DNA from: Levilactobacillus fujinensis
GTDB lineage: Bacteria; Bacillota; Bacilli; Lactobacillales; Lactobacillaceae
Assembly (NCBI RefSeq): GCF_003946335.1
Contig: NZ_RHNX01000027.1
Coordinates: forward strand, 1-41,251
Length of the DNA stretch: 41,251 nucleotides
Direction of reading: 5' to 3'
This document shows, one piece after another, positions 41,161 to 41,251 of this stretch (positions are counted from its first letter, which is position 1; every line of letters starts with the position of its first letter). Below the pieces are notes generated by a model, which saw only the letters and a program-made list of their open reading frames with translations, had not been told where the DNA came from and did no database searches. A program made the translations under genes and the position numbers.

Positions 41161-41251
41161 ACTTGAATTTAAACGGTTCTACAATATCTGTTGTTGGTAA
41201 TAGATTTTTATCTATTAATGATGACAGATTTTTTGTTTATCATTAGAATAA

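Noticed and set aside
41210-41251. C-terminal end of a minus-strand gene at the window edge
   Set aside because: A terminator at 41128-41160 implies such a gene, but the remaining 40 bases give several equally possible short frames.
1-41251. Insertion sequences, tRNA or rRNA genes
   Set aside because: No transposase-like frame, no cloverleaf-compatible segment and no rRNA-like stretch was seen on either strand.

Overview
The window looks like a chromosomal segment of a heterofermentative lactobacillus (Lactobacillaceae, Levilactobacillus-like). The basis is the xylulose-5-phosphate phosphoketolase, acetate kinase, lipoate salvage, the Opp peptide uptake operon, Apf/LysM-type wall proteins, an HPK10/LytTR two-component locus, AGGAGG-type ribosome sites and CcpA-type cre sites. 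The species is an inference. I see no rRNA, tRNA, transposase, prophage or CRISPR array.

Layout. 0-5.4 kb: a sugar locus (GH42 beta-galactosidase and MFS transporter, minus strand) divergent from an AraC regulator and bracketed by two copies of a ~250-bp MITE-like repeat. 5.4-10 kb: a YdcF-like protein, an unknown two-gene operon, lipoate-protein ligase and an Rrf2-type regulator. 10.3-16.3 kb: oppDFBCA. 16.8-18.5 kb: a universal stress protein, an RluA-type pseudouridine synthase and a 29-residue membrane peptide. 18.8-22.7 kb: a structured candidate ncRNA, then a LytTR response regulator with two HPK10 kinases. 22.7-23.9 kb: gene-poor DNA with 118-bp tandem repeats. 24-28.6 kb: a GreA-like factor, phosphoketolase and its likely GntR regulator. 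28.8-33.5 kb: YbaK deacylase, an HExxH membrane protein, a NUDIX hydrolase, an orphan Phd-like protein behind a LexA-type box, GH46 chitosanase and a DHA2 efflux pump. 33.6-37.6 kb: TetR and HD hydrolase, divergent from an ABC exporter. 37.9-40.6 kb: acetate kinase and two Apf-like secreted wall proteins with matching promoters.

Most striking is the two-component locus. The two adjacent, translationally coupled kinases carry complementary lesions. The first keeps the ATP-binding N and G boxes but has Gln at the phospho-acceptor His position. The second keeps the His-Asp-Tyr-x-x-Asn motif but has lost the N box and the glycine-rich loop. This predicts an obligate heteromeric kinase in which one subunit phosphorylates the other. 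About 90 bp past the second kinase an extended -10 promoter starts a ~277-nt, multi-hairpin, terminator-ended candidate RNA.

Two dispersed palindromic repeat families also stand out. Family A (three copies, all just beyond minus-strand terminators) is a ~125-bp imperfect hairpin, and one copy ends a 118-bp tandem array. Family B (three copies, one partial) has 11-bp terminal inverted repeats and, in one copy, a likely 8-bp target duplication. Several regulatory links can be read directly: one operator sequence at both the gntR and xfp promoters, a palindrome between tetR and the ABC exporter, cre matches at lplA and ackA, and an identical promoter layout in front of the two Apf-like genes.
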